64,000 bases of DNA from Chitinophaga oryzae (lineage in GTDB: Bacteria > Bacteroidota > Bacteroidia > Chitinophagales > Chitinophagaceae). Positions 24,281 to 34,232 of the stretch are shown here, piece after piece. The stretch is from contig NZ_CP051204.2 of NCBI RefSeq assembly GCF_012516375.2, forward strand, positions 5,270,001 to 5,334,000, read 5' to 3'. Made by a program: the position numbers and the translations under genes. Under the pieces are notes generated by a model. The model ran no database searches. It was not told the DNA's origin and saw only the letters and a list, made by a program, of their open reading frames with translations. The number at the start of each line of letters is the position of its first letter. Within the stretch, counting starts at the first letter, position 1.

Positions 24281-25405
24281 CTATTCGACAATATCAACAA
24301 AGTTGTCCAAAAAACCGGTAACAAAAGGAGTAATATAAATCTCGTCAAAGTTAGTGCCACCCAACTCCTCATATGCAGTAATCGTACAGACCACCTTCTG
24401 CCCTGGCAGAAAATATACGATGTCACTTGTAGAAAAAAGCAAAACACCATGCTTCCCAAGCCCGGGCCGGGCTGTATAACCGGGAACGGTACTCTGATAG
24501 GCGATCTCATGGGTTCCTCTTTTCAGGACATCACAGGTATATAATTTTCCATCGGGAAGTGGCGGCAACTCCACCGATGCGAACTGTTGACCGGCAGGAA
24601 CGGTCACCCGGAGTTCCGGTTGCAGATTTTCTACTTCCTCTGTGATTTGGTCCCGCGTGTAAAAAACGATGTCAACATCTCCACCCAGAAAAGCTGTCTG
24701 ACCAAATTCCACATCGGGAAACAGCTGAAAGGTCAGCAACATGCCTTGGGGATTTTTCAAAGCCGGCAGTTTCATACTTTCTGTCAGTCGCTCCCCGTCG
24801 AAATAAAATTTCAGGGCCGCACTGTCATCCGCTATCGTTATCATCCTCGACACAAGCACGGCTTCTTCTCCACTTTTTCTCACCGTCAGTTCCCTCTTCT
24901 TGTCCTTTTCGATAGGCACCTTCAGTTCATGCAGTGTTGCTCCCGGATACAGGTTCTGGTGAATCAGCTTGCCGTCCAGGAAAAAATCCAGGCCATCTTT
25001 TTTGGATAAGATCTGTAAATTATAGATAACCCCTGCATCGTATATTTTCCCGTTGTCATAAAAGATCCCAAACTCCTGCTTAAAGCTTCCCTTTTGAATA
25101 TCGTACGTTTTCAGTATCGCTGTTTTTCCCTTTTCCCGGACAGCCACCTTTTGGTCACCACCTGTTACATTTAACTTAAATGGAGCAGGAAGACCATGTA
25201 AAGGCCCCCGGGTGCTATCCACTACCAGATTGTTATAGATAAATTCCAGCGGCACCGTGGTGGAACCGGCAAAAGACACTTCCACCACCGCCGGAGCAGA
25301 CGGACTAAACATCTCCCCTTTCCGGCAAGCCTGCAGGACGGTCATCAGCAGCATCAACACCCCTGCCGCTGTACATAAGTACTGTTTTTTTATTTTCCTT
25401 ATCAC
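24281..25405 (-). CDS. Lipoprotein paired with TonB receptor
   Basis: A frame of about 374 residues starting at the GTG at 25405, four bases after the receptor stop. With that start the protein begins MIRKIKKQYLCTAAGVLMLL and has the lipobox LQAC, an ideal lipoprotein signal; the longer frame starting at 25486 has no such N-terminus. The mature part is beta-rich with repeating short strands (VVEVSFAGSTTVPLEFIYNN, DAGVIYNLQILSKKDGLDFF) and resembles surface lipoproteins of TonB loci that replace SusD. I do not recognise a named domain. It probably anchors to the outer membrane and works with the receptor next to it. Confidence 0.75.
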   Translation of the reverse strand: MIRKIKKQYLCTAAGVLMLLMTVLQACRKGEMFSPSAPAVVEVSFAGSTTVPLEFIYNNLVVDSTRGPLHGLPAPFKLNVTGGDQKVAVREKGKTAILKTYDIQKGSFKQEFGIFYDNGKIYDAGVIYNLQILSKKDGLDFFLDGKLIHQNLYPGATLHELKVPIEKDKKRELTVRKSGEEAVLVSRMITIADDSAALKFYFDGERLTESMKLPALKNPQGMLLTFQLFPDVEFGQTAFLGGDVDIVFYTRDQITEEVENLQPELRVTVPAGQQFASVELPPLPDGKLYTCDVLKRGTHEIAYQSTVPGYTARPGLGKHGVLLFSTSDIVYFLPGQKVVCTITAYEELGGTNFDEIYITPFVTGFLDNFVDIVE

Positions 25406-25409
25406 GATC

Positions 25410-28400
25410 TTAAAATTTATAGGTAATGGTTGCGCTGAAGGTCCTTCCGAACCGCTGTTTGAACGTATATAAATCGCCTTCTTCATAATTATCGGTAAAC
25501 CCTGCTTTTAACCGCTGGCTGTTACTGATATCTGTTGCATCCGGATTCATCTCATAACTGCCCCTGTTGTTGTAAAAAACAGAAGCAGCATTCAATAGGT
25601 TACCTCCGTTGATCCTGATTTCCAGCGCGGGCTTTAAAAATTTATAACTGACCTGTGCGTCCAGCTGCGCCCGTGGTTGCTCATATTCTGTATTGGCAGG
25701 TGATGTGGTCACGAAATAGGTCTTTCTTCCCGATTTATTATAGACAATATTGAAACCCAATTGCTCATCCTGGTATTGCAGGCCGGCATTCAACAAGTAA
25801 GGAGCCTGTCCATAGAGCGCCCGCTTCTGCTCCATCGGGGCCATCACCGGTCTTCCGGTAACGGGATCTTTATCTCCTGTCTGGTACAACCCTTCTACCT
25901 GGGATTGTTGCAGCGTCAGATTTCCATAGAGCGTCAGGTGGCGCAGTAATGCCACATCCCTGATAAAACCAAGGTCCTTGCGGGCCTCCAGTTCAAGTCC
26001 GTATACCCTGGCCCAATTGGAATTTTTCAGGGTATACTGGAATCCGAAATCCAGCGTTTCTATCGCAATCATTTCTGCCGGTTTGTCAAAATACTTATAG
26101 TATCCTCCCATGGAAAGTACCTCGCCGGCCCCCGGAAACCACTCTGCCTTCACATCCCAGTTAGTGATGCGGGTACTGCTGATCCCTAAGCTGCCTACCA
26201 GGCCGTCATAAAAAGCGCTGTAACGAAAGAACTGGCTGTTGTCCATCATTTCAGGCCGCACCACCGTAGCGGAGTAAGCGGCCCGGATATTCACCGTACT
26301 AACAGGGCTATACGTCAGATTGGCGGAGGGCAGCCATTCCCATTTCTTTTCCCGGGGAAGATCGAAAATGCCGTTTGCACCCTGCTTTGTTGCGTTGGAA
26401 CCATTGTTGATTTCTGTATATTGATAATAATCCGCCCGCACTCCCCATACGAGACGCCATTGACTATTGAACCGGTTGTCAAACATCACATAACCTGCAT
26501 GGTTCTGGCTTTTTCCGGCGTAATAGTCATTGCCCCAGCCATCCAGCAAAAACAGGTAACCGTCAGCACGCATATTTTCAGGCTTCAGCCATTCTCCAAT
26601 AGGCAGATAGGACAAAGAGGGATCAAATACTTTATCATCCGCCAGCAACGGCAGGATCTTCCAGTCAAACCGGGAGGAACGTTGTGTTCCGAAATAGCCT
26701 ACCTTGAGCGTATTGCTGAAATTTCCAATATCGAATGGCCGCGAAGCGGATACGTTCCAGGAATAATGGGTTTCACTGTTGGAATAGCTGTGCCGCGATG
26801 CAGGCGTAAACCGCGGACCCGACAACTGGCCGTAACCGTACAGAAACAGGGTGTCGTTTCCGAGAACCCGGGGCGACTGCGTGGCGATACCGAGATCTTT
26901 CTGTTTGCGGTCGATGCCTGTCCGCGCGACGTCCCATTCTATTCTGGTCTTCTGTAACTGATGCTGGCCCGTCAGCTTGTTTTGAACCAGCGTTGTAAAA
27001 GTCGGATCATCCGTTTCCCGGATCTGGTTGGGTTGCTCGTTGAAGTCGTTATCCGAATTGACACCCTTGATCCGCGTAAAGGCATTATCATACAAATGCG
27101 TGTAAGTGTTGCGCAGGCTCAAACGGTGCTTTCCCAGTTGCAGCCCCAGGTTAAGTACCCCTCCCAGCGTCGTATTAAAATCATACGAATGTCCACTGGC
27201 AGCGATCGCGGTATTCGTGTTCCACTTTCCACGACGGATTTCTTCAATATTATTGATGGTTTGATTGTTCCGGTAACTGAGTGCGCCGGTAAAGCCAAAC
27301 TTATACTGTCTTGCTTCATTCCATTTATACACCTGTCCGATGGCGAACTGGTAATTTTGCGCAGGTGCTGCTTTGTATTTATACACCGTAAAATTGTCGT
27401 TTGTAAAACGCCTGCTCTGCGCTACCATTTCCTCTACGCTGGCTGTCGTTTTCAGGTCTTTAGGAAAACTCCTGCGGCCATCATCAAAACCCAGGTAATC
27501 GTACTTACCACGCTGGTGACTTAAAAATTCCTTACAGGTAGACTGATCGTTGATGGAAGTACCAATGCCCACTGTCATAAAGTTTTCCGTAGGAATGTCT
27601 TTGGTATTAATCTGGATAGCGCCCCCGCCGAAGCCGGTGTTCATATCGGGCGTCACCGTTTTTACCACAACGATGTTATCGACAATAGCGTTGGGGATCA
27701 TGTCAAAAGAGAAGCTGCGCTTCTGCGCCTCTGTGCTGGGCAGGGCGGTACCGTCGAGCGAAGCCGCATTGTATCGCTCACCGATACCGCGTACAATGAC
27801 AAATTTATTATCTGCCGTATTGATCCCGGAGACACGCTTCAACACTTCTCCCACATTACGGTCGGGCGTGGCGGCGATCTGTTCCGCCGATACGCCGTTG
27901 CTGATGGATGCCCTGTTTTTCTGCCCGGCATACACGCCGGCAATGGACGCCTTTTTGTACCCTGACGTCACCACTACCTGGCTTAAAGTACTGGCGGCCA
28001 CTTTCATGGACACGGTCAGCGGCGTAATGCTGTTGTCTTTTATCACCACGCCTGTAATACGCTGGGACTGAAAAGAGATGTAGCTGACTTCCAAAGTATA
28101 ACTACCCGCGGGGACACTCAGCATATAACTCCCGTCTGCGGCCGATTGTGTAGCCTGGCTGCTACTGCCTGCGATACGGACAGAGGCGCCGATCAGGGGT
28201 CTTCCCAGGTCGTCCACGATCTTGCCGCTGATACGGCCCTGCTGCCGGGCGGGCGCTTTTTCCTGCTCCTGTTTGGGCGCAGAAATGCTGCCGGCGGGTT
28301 TTTCATCGATCATAATATGATATCCTTTCTGCGTATAACGAAGGCCGGTAGGCTTCAGCACACGCTCCACAGCCTGCAGCACGTTGCTCTCTTTTCCGGT

Positions 28401-28649
28401 GAGACTGACTTTAATATGATCATAGCGGTCCACATCTTTGCCATAAAAGAACCGGACTTTGCTGTGCTGTTGTATCTCCCGCAAGGCTGTCTTGATACCT
28501 ACGTTCTGCGCGCTGACAGATAGTTTCAAGGTGGCGAGGTCCTGGCTATTGCCCACCACCGGCAGGACAGCGAGGAATAGAAGCAATGGCAGGGCCATTA
28601 ACAGATTCTTTGATCTGAGTTCATAAAGCAGATAAGTGCTTTTTTGCAT
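25410..28649 (-). CDS. TonB-dependent receptor with STN and carboxypeptidase-like domains
   Basis: A 1079-residue outer-membrane receptor. After a signal peptide (to about residue 35, GNSQ) come an STN/secretin-like domain (LKLSVSAQNVGIKTALREIQ, about 40-115), a CarboxypepD regulatory-like beta sandwich (GKIVDDLGRPLIGASVRIAG, about 140-225), a plug (IAATPDRNVGEVLKRVSGIN with FVIVRGIGERYNAASLDG), and a C-terminal 22-strand barrel ending in RTFSATITYKF, with terminal Phe. The STN domain is the receptor-side sensor that contacts FecR, so this receptor signals to the ECF sigma upstream. It lacks a SusD partner; the adjacent lipoprotein takes that place. Confidence 0.95.
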   Translation of the reverse strand: MQKSTYLLYELRSKNLLMALPLLLFLAVLPVVGNSQDLATLKLSVSAQNVGIKTALREIQQHSKVRFFYGKDVDRYDHIKVSLTGKESNVLQAVERVLKPTGLRYTQKGYHIMIDEKPAGSISAPKQEQEKAPARQQGRISGKIVDDLGRPLIGASVRIAGSSSQATQSAADGSYMLSVPAGSYTLEVSYISFQSQRITGVVIKDNSITPLTVSMKVAASTLSQVVVTSGYKKASIAGVYAGQKNRASISNGVSAEQIAATPDRNVGEVLKRVSGINTADNKFVIVRGIGERYNAASLDGTALPSTEAQKRSFSFDMIPNAIVDNIVVVKTVTPDMNTGFGGGAIQINTKDIPTENFMTVGIGTSINDQSTCKEFLSHQRGKYDYLGFDDGRRSFPKDLKTTASVEEMVAQSRRFTNDNFTVYKYKAAPAQNYQFAIGQVYKWNEARQYKFGFTGALSYRNNQTINNIEEIRRGKWNTNTAIAASGHSYDFNTTLGGVLNLGLQLGKHRLSLRNTYTHLYDNAFTRIKGVNSDNDFNEQPNQIRETDDPTFTTLVQNKLTGQHQLQKTRIEWDVARTGIDRKQKDLGIATQSPRVLGNDTLFLYGYGQLSGPRFTPASRHSYSNSETHYSWNVSASRPFDIGNFSNTLKVGYFGTQRSSRFDWKILPLLADDKVFDPSLSYLPIGEWLKPENMRADGYLFLLDGWGNDYYAGKSQNHAGYVMFDNRFNSQWRLVWGVRADYYQYTEINNGSNATKQGANGIFDLPREKKWEWLPSANLTYSPVSTVNIRAAYSATVVRPEMMDNSQFFRYSAFYDGLVGSLGISSTRITNWDVKAEWFPGAGEVLSMGGYYKYFDKPAEMIAIETLDFGFQYTLKNSNWARVYGLELEARKDLGFIRDVALLRHLTLYGNLTLQQSQVEGLYQTGDKDPVTGRPVMAPMEQKRALYGQAPYLLNAGLQYQDEQLGFNIVYNKSGRKTYFVTTSPANTEYEQPRAQLDAQVSYKFLKPALEIRINGGNLLNAASVFYNNRGSYEMNPDATDISNSQRLKAGFTDNYEEGDLYTFKQRFGRTFSATITYKF

Positions 28650-28748
28650 AATATTGTAGAATGTTTACGGGTTTAATGCTATTGAGCTGTAAGCATGGAA
28701 CATTCGGCCGGTCAGACGTCCAATCATAACGGCCTGATGTTCTGTCAG

Positions 28749-28780
28749 CGTTCCTGCTTTCCCGCAGGAACGTTTTTATT
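28749..28780 (+). other. Hairpin between fecR and the TonB receptor
   Basis: CGTTCCTGC (28749-28757) pairs with GCAGGAACG (28764-28772) and is followed on the plus strand by TTTTTATTTTTG. On the minus strand, where the genes lie, no T-run follows, so it is not a terminator for fecR in that direction. It could stop antisense transcripts or act as an RNA structure in the receptor leader. Confidence 0.5.
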
Positions 28781-28794
28781 TTTGAATGCTTCGT

Positions 28795-29823
28795 TTATCT
28801 TTTATCCATAGGCTGATTTTTCACGTAAAGGGTGTACAGTTTCTTTTCACTATCATAGTTGTATTGGAATTTGCCGACAAAAGCCAGCATCTGCATTACG
28901 CCCGCCACCGGCTCGCTTGCTGAAAAAGCGGCGCTGACGCGGATTGTGGCCAACGCAGGTTGCTGAAACCGGATCTTAACTCCATAGATGCGCTGCAATT
29001 CTTCCGCGATCCTGTCCACGTGTGTTTCTTCAAAATACACTTCGCCGGTGGTCCACTTTTCCAACGAAGACGGGTCTACCGTATGCTGCTCTACCACCCC
29101 ACTGGCAGCGTTGTAGCTGACTACCCTGCCTTTGGTCAAAACGGCCAGTTGCCCTTTTTGCGGGTCTGTCACCTGTACCTTGCCGGAAGCGACAGCCACC
29201 TCCAGCGGCGCCGCCTCAAATGCCGTGATCCGGAAGGACGTGCCTAACACTTCCGTATATACGTCGCCTGTTCTGATGATAAAGGGATTCTTCGCATCCT
29301 GCTTTACATCGAAAAAAGCTTCTCCTTCCAGAAAGACTTCTCTTTTACTTCCTGAAAACTGCGCCGGATAACGCATCCGGCTGCCCGCTGCCAGGTGCAC
29401 CTGCGTGCTGTCGGGCAACAGGTATCTCACCGGCGCTCCTCCCGGATTACGTTGTTCCACATAAGCGGGGTGCATTCTTTTGTTTTTTAAACCCCGGTAA
29501 GAGATACCACTTAACACCAAAATACCGGCCATAACGGCGGCTATATTGCGTAGCCTGCGTGCCCGTAGTTGTTTCACCTTCCCTCCTGACTGCTGACGTA
29601 TGCGTTCATTCAACTGCGCTTTCCAGCGTTCTACCGTCGGTAGCAGCTGTTCATCCGCATAGCCGGTATGCTCCCAGTCGGCCGCAGATTGCCCGGCCAT
29701 CAGCCTGTCCAGCAGCTCGCTGTTTTCAGGCAACTGCAACAGCTGCTGTACCTGTTCCAGCTCTTCGGGAGAACAGCGGTTGTCCAGAAACTTTTTTAAC
29801 AATTCAGTAGGATGCTCTTTCAT
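28795..29823 (-). CDS. FecR-family anti-sigma factor
   Basis: The 342-residue protein starts at the ATG at 29823 (MKEHPTELLKKFLDNRCSPE). It has an N-terminal cytoplasmic anti-sigma part, one transmembrane helix (RNIAAVMAGILVLSGISYRG, about 90-110), and the periplasmic FecR domain with RYLLPDSTQVHLAAGSRMRY and REVFLEGEAFFDVKQDAKNP, followed by a C-terminal STN-binding domain. It holds the sigma factor encoded upstream until the TonB receptor signals. It is 103 bases downstream of the sigma gene. Confidence 0.93.
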   Translation of the reverse strand: MKEHPTELLKKFLDNRCSPEELEQVQQLLQLPENSELLDRLMAGQSAADWEHTGYADEQLLPTVERWKAQLNERIRQQSGGKVKQLRARRLRNIAAVMAGILVLSGISYRGLKNKRMHPAYVEQRNPGGAPVRYLLPDSTQVHLAAGSRMRYPAQFSGSKREVFLEGEAFFDVKQDAKNPFIIRTGDVYTEVLGTSFRITAFEAAPLEVAVASGKVQVTDPQKGQLAVLTKGRVVSYNAASGVVEQHTVDPSSLEKWTTGEVYFEETHVDRIAEELQRIYGVKIRFQQPALATIRVSAAFSASEPVAGVMQMLAFVGKFQYNYDSEKKLYTLYVKNQPMDKR

Positions 29824-29926
29824 TATTCGCAGGCTTCTACCTATAGAGTTACCCAAAAGGCATGTCTACCACCTACGCGGATGAAATTTTTTTTCAGATT
29901 TTTTAGAGAGAAAGAAAAACGGGGGG

Positions 29927-30520
29927 TCAGAGGTGTTGCGTCAGTAGCAGGGTTACCCAGAGATGCAGCGAATGCCTGCCAAAAAATCTGCGCAGGCCGG
30001 CCAGTGCAGCGGTCATATAGTTTTCAACGGTATTCAGGGAAAGACCGGTACGTTCAGCGATGGCTTTATAACTCAGGTTTTCCTCGCGACTCAGCTGAAA
30101 CACCAGCCGGCGCTGAGGACTTAACCGCGCCAAATTTTCATGATAGATCAACTCTGTCTGAGTGAAGATCAGGTCATCATCGGCAGTCCGGGAGGAAAGG
30201 GGTAATTCGTGTTCGGTCATTTCTTCTATGGGGCTGGTAGCAGGAATCTTCCGGCAAAGCTGCCGGGCAATCATATTGCGGTAAGCCCTGAAAAGATAAG
30301 CAGAAAGGCTGTATTCGATGGTGATGTTCATTCTGCGCTCCCATATATTGAACAGCAGGTCCATGGCTAGCTCCTCTACCACGAACCTGTCACGGAGATA
30401 GCGCAGGCCGATTTTATGCAGACGGGGCGCATAGCGGTCCACCAACTCATTGTATGCCCTGATGTCGTCGTTCTTACAACAAAGCAACAATTCCATATCA
30501 GATGCGTGCTTATAGTCCAT
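29927..30520 (-). CDS. ECF RNA polymerase sigma factor
   Basis: A 197-residue sigma factor of the Bacteroidota ECF type. Region 2 is AYNELVDRYAPRLHKIGLRY..FVVEELAMDLLFNIWERR; region 4 is LPLSSRTADD...LARLSPQRRLVFQLSREENLSYKAIAERTGLSLNTVENYMTAAL (helix-turn-helix near 155-180). It heads the fecR-TonB receptor-lipoprotein unit and presumably activates it when the receptor is loaded with ligand. Confidence 0.94.
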   Translation of the reverse strand: MDYKHASDMELLLCCKNDDIRAYNELVDRYAPRLHKIGLRYLRDRFVVEELAMDLLFNIWERRMNITIEYSLSAYLFRAYRNMIARQLCRKIPATSPIEEMTEHELPLSSRTADDDLIFTQTELIYHENLARLSPQRRLVFQLSREENLSYKAIAERTGLSLNTVENYMTAALAGLRRFFGRHSLHLWVTLLLTQHL

Positions 30521-30601
30521 CGGAATGATTCATAACCGATGCAAAAATGGTTGTTTAAATATTAACGGGGTATTAAGTTTCTGTGAATTATCACCGCAGC
30601 G

Positions 30602-30634
30602 GCAAAAACAAAGGGCCGACCTGTTGGTCAGCCC
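30602..30634 (-). terminator. Intrinsic terminator of the pepD gene
   Basis: GGGCCGACC (30613-30621) pairs with GGTCAGCCC (30626-30634) with one mismatch; on the minus strand the stem is followed by TTTGTTTTTG. It lies 24 bases past the pepD-type stop codon. Confidence 0.8.
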
Positions 30635-30657
30635 CGGTTATCGTTAGCCTAAAATAA

Positions 30658-32112
30658 CTATCGTTTGGGTATTTCTTTCAAAATATGCAGCAGAAATTTA
30701 TAAAACCGCTCCACGGAAGAGATCTGCGCACATTCGTTGGGTGAGTGCGCGCCGCGGATGGTAGGTCCGAAGGAAATCATGTCCGGCCCTTTGAGCAGCG
30801 AACCGAGGATGCCACATTCCAGTCCGGCGTGAATCGCTCCTACTTTCGGTGCATGTTTGAAGTGATCGCCGTACAGGGACAGCATCAGCTTCAGGATGGG
30901 AGAATCCGGGTTGGGTTTCCATCCGGGGTAACCACCGGCCTGTATCACTTCGCAGCCCATATTTTCAAAGGCGGAACGTACCGCGAGGGCGACGTCTTCT
31001 TTGGTGCTGTCTACGTTGCTGCGCTGGAGTGACTGGGTAATAAACTGTCCGTCTTTCACGGTCACTTTGGCGATATTGTTAGAGGCTTCCACGAGGCCCG
31101 GCATATCGGGGCTCATGCGGAACACGCCATTGGGCGCGGCGTAGATGGCGCGCAGCAGCTGATCGAAATAAGCGGGCGCCATCACAGAAACCGGCGTGGC
31201 AGCAGGCGTAACCGCTACGGTCAGTCCGGTCTCCACGGTTTTATATTCATCTTTCAGGATGGCGGCAAATGCCTGTACCGCTGCTTCAAAACGGGCTTTA
31301 TCGGCGCCGGGCACTACTACCGTGGCGCGGGATTCGCGCGGGATAGCGTTCCGCAGGCTGCCGCCGTCGAGGGACGCCAGCTGCAGGTCTATAGACTGAC
31401 GCACGTTGTACAGCAGGCGGTTCATCAGCTTGTTGGCGTTCGCCCTGCCTTTATTGATATCTATCCCGGAGTGGCCGCCGAGCAAGCCTTTAATGGTGAC
31501 GTCGTAGGCGGCGCCGCCGGCTGTAGCAGGCACCTGCTGGTAGCTGCCGTTGGTATTGGTATCGAGGCCACCGGCGCAACCGATGGTGATTTCGTCTTCC
31601 TCTTCGGTGTCCAGGTTGAGCAGGATGGTACCGGTATAAGGGCCCGGGTCCAGTTGCATGGCGCCGGTCATACCTGTTTCTTCGTCGATCGTGAACATGG
31701 CTTCGAGGGCGGGATGCTGTATGTCCGTCGCCGCCAGGATGTCCATGATGGTGGCTACGCCGATGCCGTTATCTGCGCCGAGGGTAGTGCCGCGGGCCCT
31801 TACCCAGTCGCCGTCCACATACATCTCGATGCCCTGCGTGTCAAAGTCGAACACGGTATCCCCGTTTTTCTGGTGTACCATGTCCAGGTGCGATTGCAGG
31901 ATCACCGTCTGGCGGTCTTCCATGCCCGCGGTAGCCGGCTTTTTAATGCACACGTTCCCGACAGCGTCCCTTGTCGTTTCCAGGCCCAGCTGCCGGCCAA
32001 ATGCCTCCACAAAGGCTATCACCTTCTCTTCTTTCTTCGATGCCCGCGGGATGGCGTTCAGTTGACTGAAATATTGCCACAATGACTGCGGGGCCAGTGA
32101 TGTTAGTTCCAT
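30658..32112 (-). CDS. pepD: M20-family aminoacyl-histidine dipeptidase
   Basis: A 484-residue metallopeptidase of the PepD (aminoacyl-histidine dipeptidase, M20C) type. Catalytic and metal sites are ILQSHLDMVHQ (His, Asp), TLGADNGIGVA (Asp bridging), FTIDEETGMTGA (Glu-Glu), and NLDTEEEDEI, with the dimerisation insert GLLGGHSGIDINKGRANANK in the middle, and C-terminal GAIHAGLECGILG. It cleaves dipeptides with a C-terminal His or similar and acts in the cytoplasm. It is the last gene of the minus-strand run behind SusCD and has its own terminator. Confidence 0.95.
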   Translation of the reverse strand: MELTSLAPQSLWQYFSQLNAIPRASKKEEKVIAFVEAFGRQLGLETTRDAVGNVCIKKPATAGMEDRQTVILQSHLDMVHQKNGDTVFDFDTQGIEMYVDGDWVRARGTTLGADNGIGVATIMDILAATDIQHPALEAMFTIDEETGMTGAMQLDPGPYTGTILLNLDTEEEDEITIGCAGGLDTNTNGSYQQVPATAGGAAYDVTIKGLLGGHSGIDINKGRANANKLMNRLLYNVRQSIDLQLASLDGGSLRNAIPRESRATVVVPGADKARFEAAVQAFAAILKDEYKTVETGLTVAVTPAATPVSVMAPAYFDQLLRAIYAAPNGVFRMSPDMPGLVEASNNIAKVTVKDGQFITQSLQRSNVDSTKEDVALAVRSAFENMGCEVIQAGGYPGWKPNPDSPILKLMLSLYGDHFKHAPKVGAIHAGLECGILGSLLKGPDMISFGPTIRGAHSPNECAQISSVERFYKFLLHILKEIPKR

Positions 32113-32184
32113 GTCGTATGTTAAATAACGTTGTTAGCCCGGCAATGTAGGCAAATCCGGTGAAACGGGCAAAACCACTACCCT

Positions 32185-32913
32185 TTATTGCGCTAACGCG
32201 TGAATGTTCTCTTCGGCCTCCTGTATCAAACGAAAGACCCTGATATGGTTTTCGTCTTCAGCGGCGTACTTTGGATCTCTCGTTGCGGACATTGCCTGAT
32301 TGACGTATTGTTGCACGCTCTTTTTCACCTCCGCATATTTGCTGTTGGCCTGTAACTGCTTTTCTGCACTGTCGGCCAGCTCGCGGATTTTCGCGGCAGA
32401 AAAACCGTGTTCTTTCAATTGACTGAGCCCGGCGGATATCAGCGGCGCATTGACAGCGCCGGATTTTACCAGCTCGTCTGTATAGAACCAGATTTTTAGC
32501 AGCGCCTCCGGCGAACTTTCCGCCAGCAAATTCAGATTTACCAAAATAACGTAAGCACCATACTGCCGGAACACATTGATGTATTTATGGCCTGCCTGGT
32601 CCTGTGCGAATTGCCGGTACCGCTCATCTGCTTTCTGCCAGGAAGCGCTGCGCATCAGTGAGGCCTGATTGCAAAAGTCATTCTGTTCCTGTATGTTCCG
32701 GATAGGGTCTGCGATACCTGTTTCGGTTTCCGTTAAATGGGCTATTAATTCAGGAAGCTGCCGGTAAGTACCAGCAGCTTCCTGTGCTTTATCTTTATCT
32801 TTATCTTCCATCATAACATTTCCTGAGTCTGCCGGCTGCGATGTCGTATTTTCAGGATGGTTGTTACAACTCAGCAATGCTATCAGGGCTATCGGGAAAA
32901 AACAACGTTTCAT
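32185..32913 (-). CDS. Uncharacterised lipoprotein
   Basis: A 242-residue protein with a lipoprotein signal (MKRCFFPIALIALLSCNNHP; lipobox LLSC), followed by a Ser/Thr/Asp-rich linker. The mature protein is helical and acidic-basic in blocks (ELIAHLTETETGIADPIRNI; AGHKYINVFRQYGAYVILVN). I do not recognise a family. It lies between the thioredoxin-fold gene and pepD, and may form part of a single unit with SusCD. Confidence 0.75.
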   Translation of the reverse strand: MKRCFFPIALIALLSCNNHPENTTSQPADSGNVMMEDKDKDKAQEAAGTYRQLPELIAHLTETETGIADPIRNIQEQNDFCNQASLMRSASWQKADERYRQFAQDQAGHKYINVFRQYGAYVILVNLNLLAESSPEALLKIWFYTDELVKSGAVNAPLISAGLSQLKEHGFSAAKIRELADSAEKQLQANSKYAEVKKSVQQYVNQAMSATRDPKYAAEDENHIRVFRLIQEAEENIHALAQ

Positions 32914-32996
32914 CGTTTAATAAATTATTTACTTACGCCGTAATGATAATCTAATAAAACGAGATACCGGCAAAACTGCGTCCTTCTCCCCTGTTA

Positions 32997-34232
32997 TCAG
33001 AGGTTTTCGCCCTTCCTCATCTTATCGAGCACTTTCTCCTGGAATTCCTTCTGGTATTTCTTCTCTTTTGCAGAAAGATCATTGACAACGCCTTCCTGTA
33101 AGCGGATAGCCGTTGCCGTATCACCCAGGCGATAGATCAGCATGGCCTGTACGCTCACAGCGTCCGGACCCGGGTTCTCCTTTACCGCACGTTCACTCCA
33201 TGCCAGCGCAGTGCGTAACATAGCGGTATCCTTGGCCTTACGGCCCACGGTGCGCGCAAAGCTGCTCAGATCGGAAGGGTCCAGTTGTTTATCGTATTGC
33301 CGGATGTATACCTTCACTGCTTTTTCAAACTGATCATAGTCTTTGCCCTGATACCATTGCAGCCTGAACTTATCCACCAGCTTGCGGGACAGATCGGGAT
33401 ATTTCTTTTGCAGTTTGGTTTCTATAACTTTAAAATCGGGCGTGATGCCTTCTTTCAGGTTGGCATATATTTCCTCACCGAAGATAATCTGCTCCACTTT
33501 CTTTTCCGCATACTTTGCTCCCATTACCTGGTTGACTTTCGCCGGATTTTTACGGAAGATGACAAAGCCCGTGTCTCTGCTGTTATGGGTATACTTATCC
33601 AGGAACTGCAGTGTTTCCGACGTGTATACGCTCGGCACTGCGCGGAGATACCGTTTGGCGAACAAGGCGGAGTAGCGGCCGTCATACATCTCCATGGCTT
33701 CTTCTGCCAGCCGTTTCAGCGTGTCCGGTTGATTGCCTGCATTTTCAGCCATGGTCTCCATGCGGGTATAGTACTGCGTTTCCGGCTTCAGCGCTTTGGC
33801 GGAAGCTGCAATGAACGCGGAAGCGCTGTCGCTGCCTACCACCAGGTGTACCAGCTTGCCATCAGGCGCGAAATACAAAAACGTCGGGTAGGCCATCACG
33901 TTATACTCCCTGGCGATAGCGTCGACGTCTTCATACCAGCGTTTTACGGCATCGTCATCCTTGGCGGTTTTGTCCATCTGGACTTTCACCGAGATGAATT
34001 TATCATTGAAGAAATCGCCGACCACCTGCTGCGGGAAGATGTCGCGACTCATCATTTTACAGGGACCGCACCAGGTGGTGTAGCAGTCCATGAAAATAAA
34101 CTTGTTTTCTTTTTGGGCTTTGGCACGGACCTCCTTCCAGCTCAGTTCATGCTCGAAGTGAATGCCCTTTTCCTGCGCCGCCAAAGCAAGCGGTAAACAG
34201 GCGGCTAACACCAGTAATAGTTTTTTCATCAT
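32997..34232 (-). CDS. Secreted thioredoxin-fold protein
   Basis: A 411-residue protein with a signal peptide (KKLLLVLAACLPLALAAQEK) and a thioredoxin domain (about 20-150) with the active site WCGPCK preceded by FIFMDCYTT. A cis-Pro segment MAYPTFLYF and GKLVHLVVGS support the fold. The C-terminal 250 residues are helical with TPR-like spacing (LNEDP-type repeats near 330-380). It would act as a periplasmic thiol reductase or oxidase. It follows SusD with a 174-base gap. Confidence 0.9.
   Translation of the reverse strand: MMKKLLLVLAACLPLALAAQEKGIHFEHELSWKEVRAKAQKENKFIFMDCYTTWCGPCKMMSRDIFPQQVVGDFFNDKFISVKVQMDKTAKDDDAVKRWYEDVDAIAREYNVMAYPTFLYFAPDGKLVHLVVGSDSASAFIAASAKALKPETQYYTRMETMAENAGNQPDTLKRLAEEAMEMYDGRYSALFAKRYLRAVPSVYTSETLQFLDKYTHNSRDTGFVIFRKNPAKVNQVMGAKYAEKKVEQIIFGEEIYANLKEGITPDFKVIETKLQKKYPDLSRKLVDKFRLQWYQGKDYDQFEKAVKVYIRQYDKQLDPSDLSSFARTVGRKAKDTAMLRTALAWSERAVKENPGPDAVSVQAMLIYRLGDTATAIRLQEGVVNDLSAKEKKYQKEFQEKVLDKMRKGENL

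Noticed and set aside
28749..28780. Hairpin as a terminator of fecR
   Set aside because: The T-run follows on the plus strand, while fecR reads on the minus strand.
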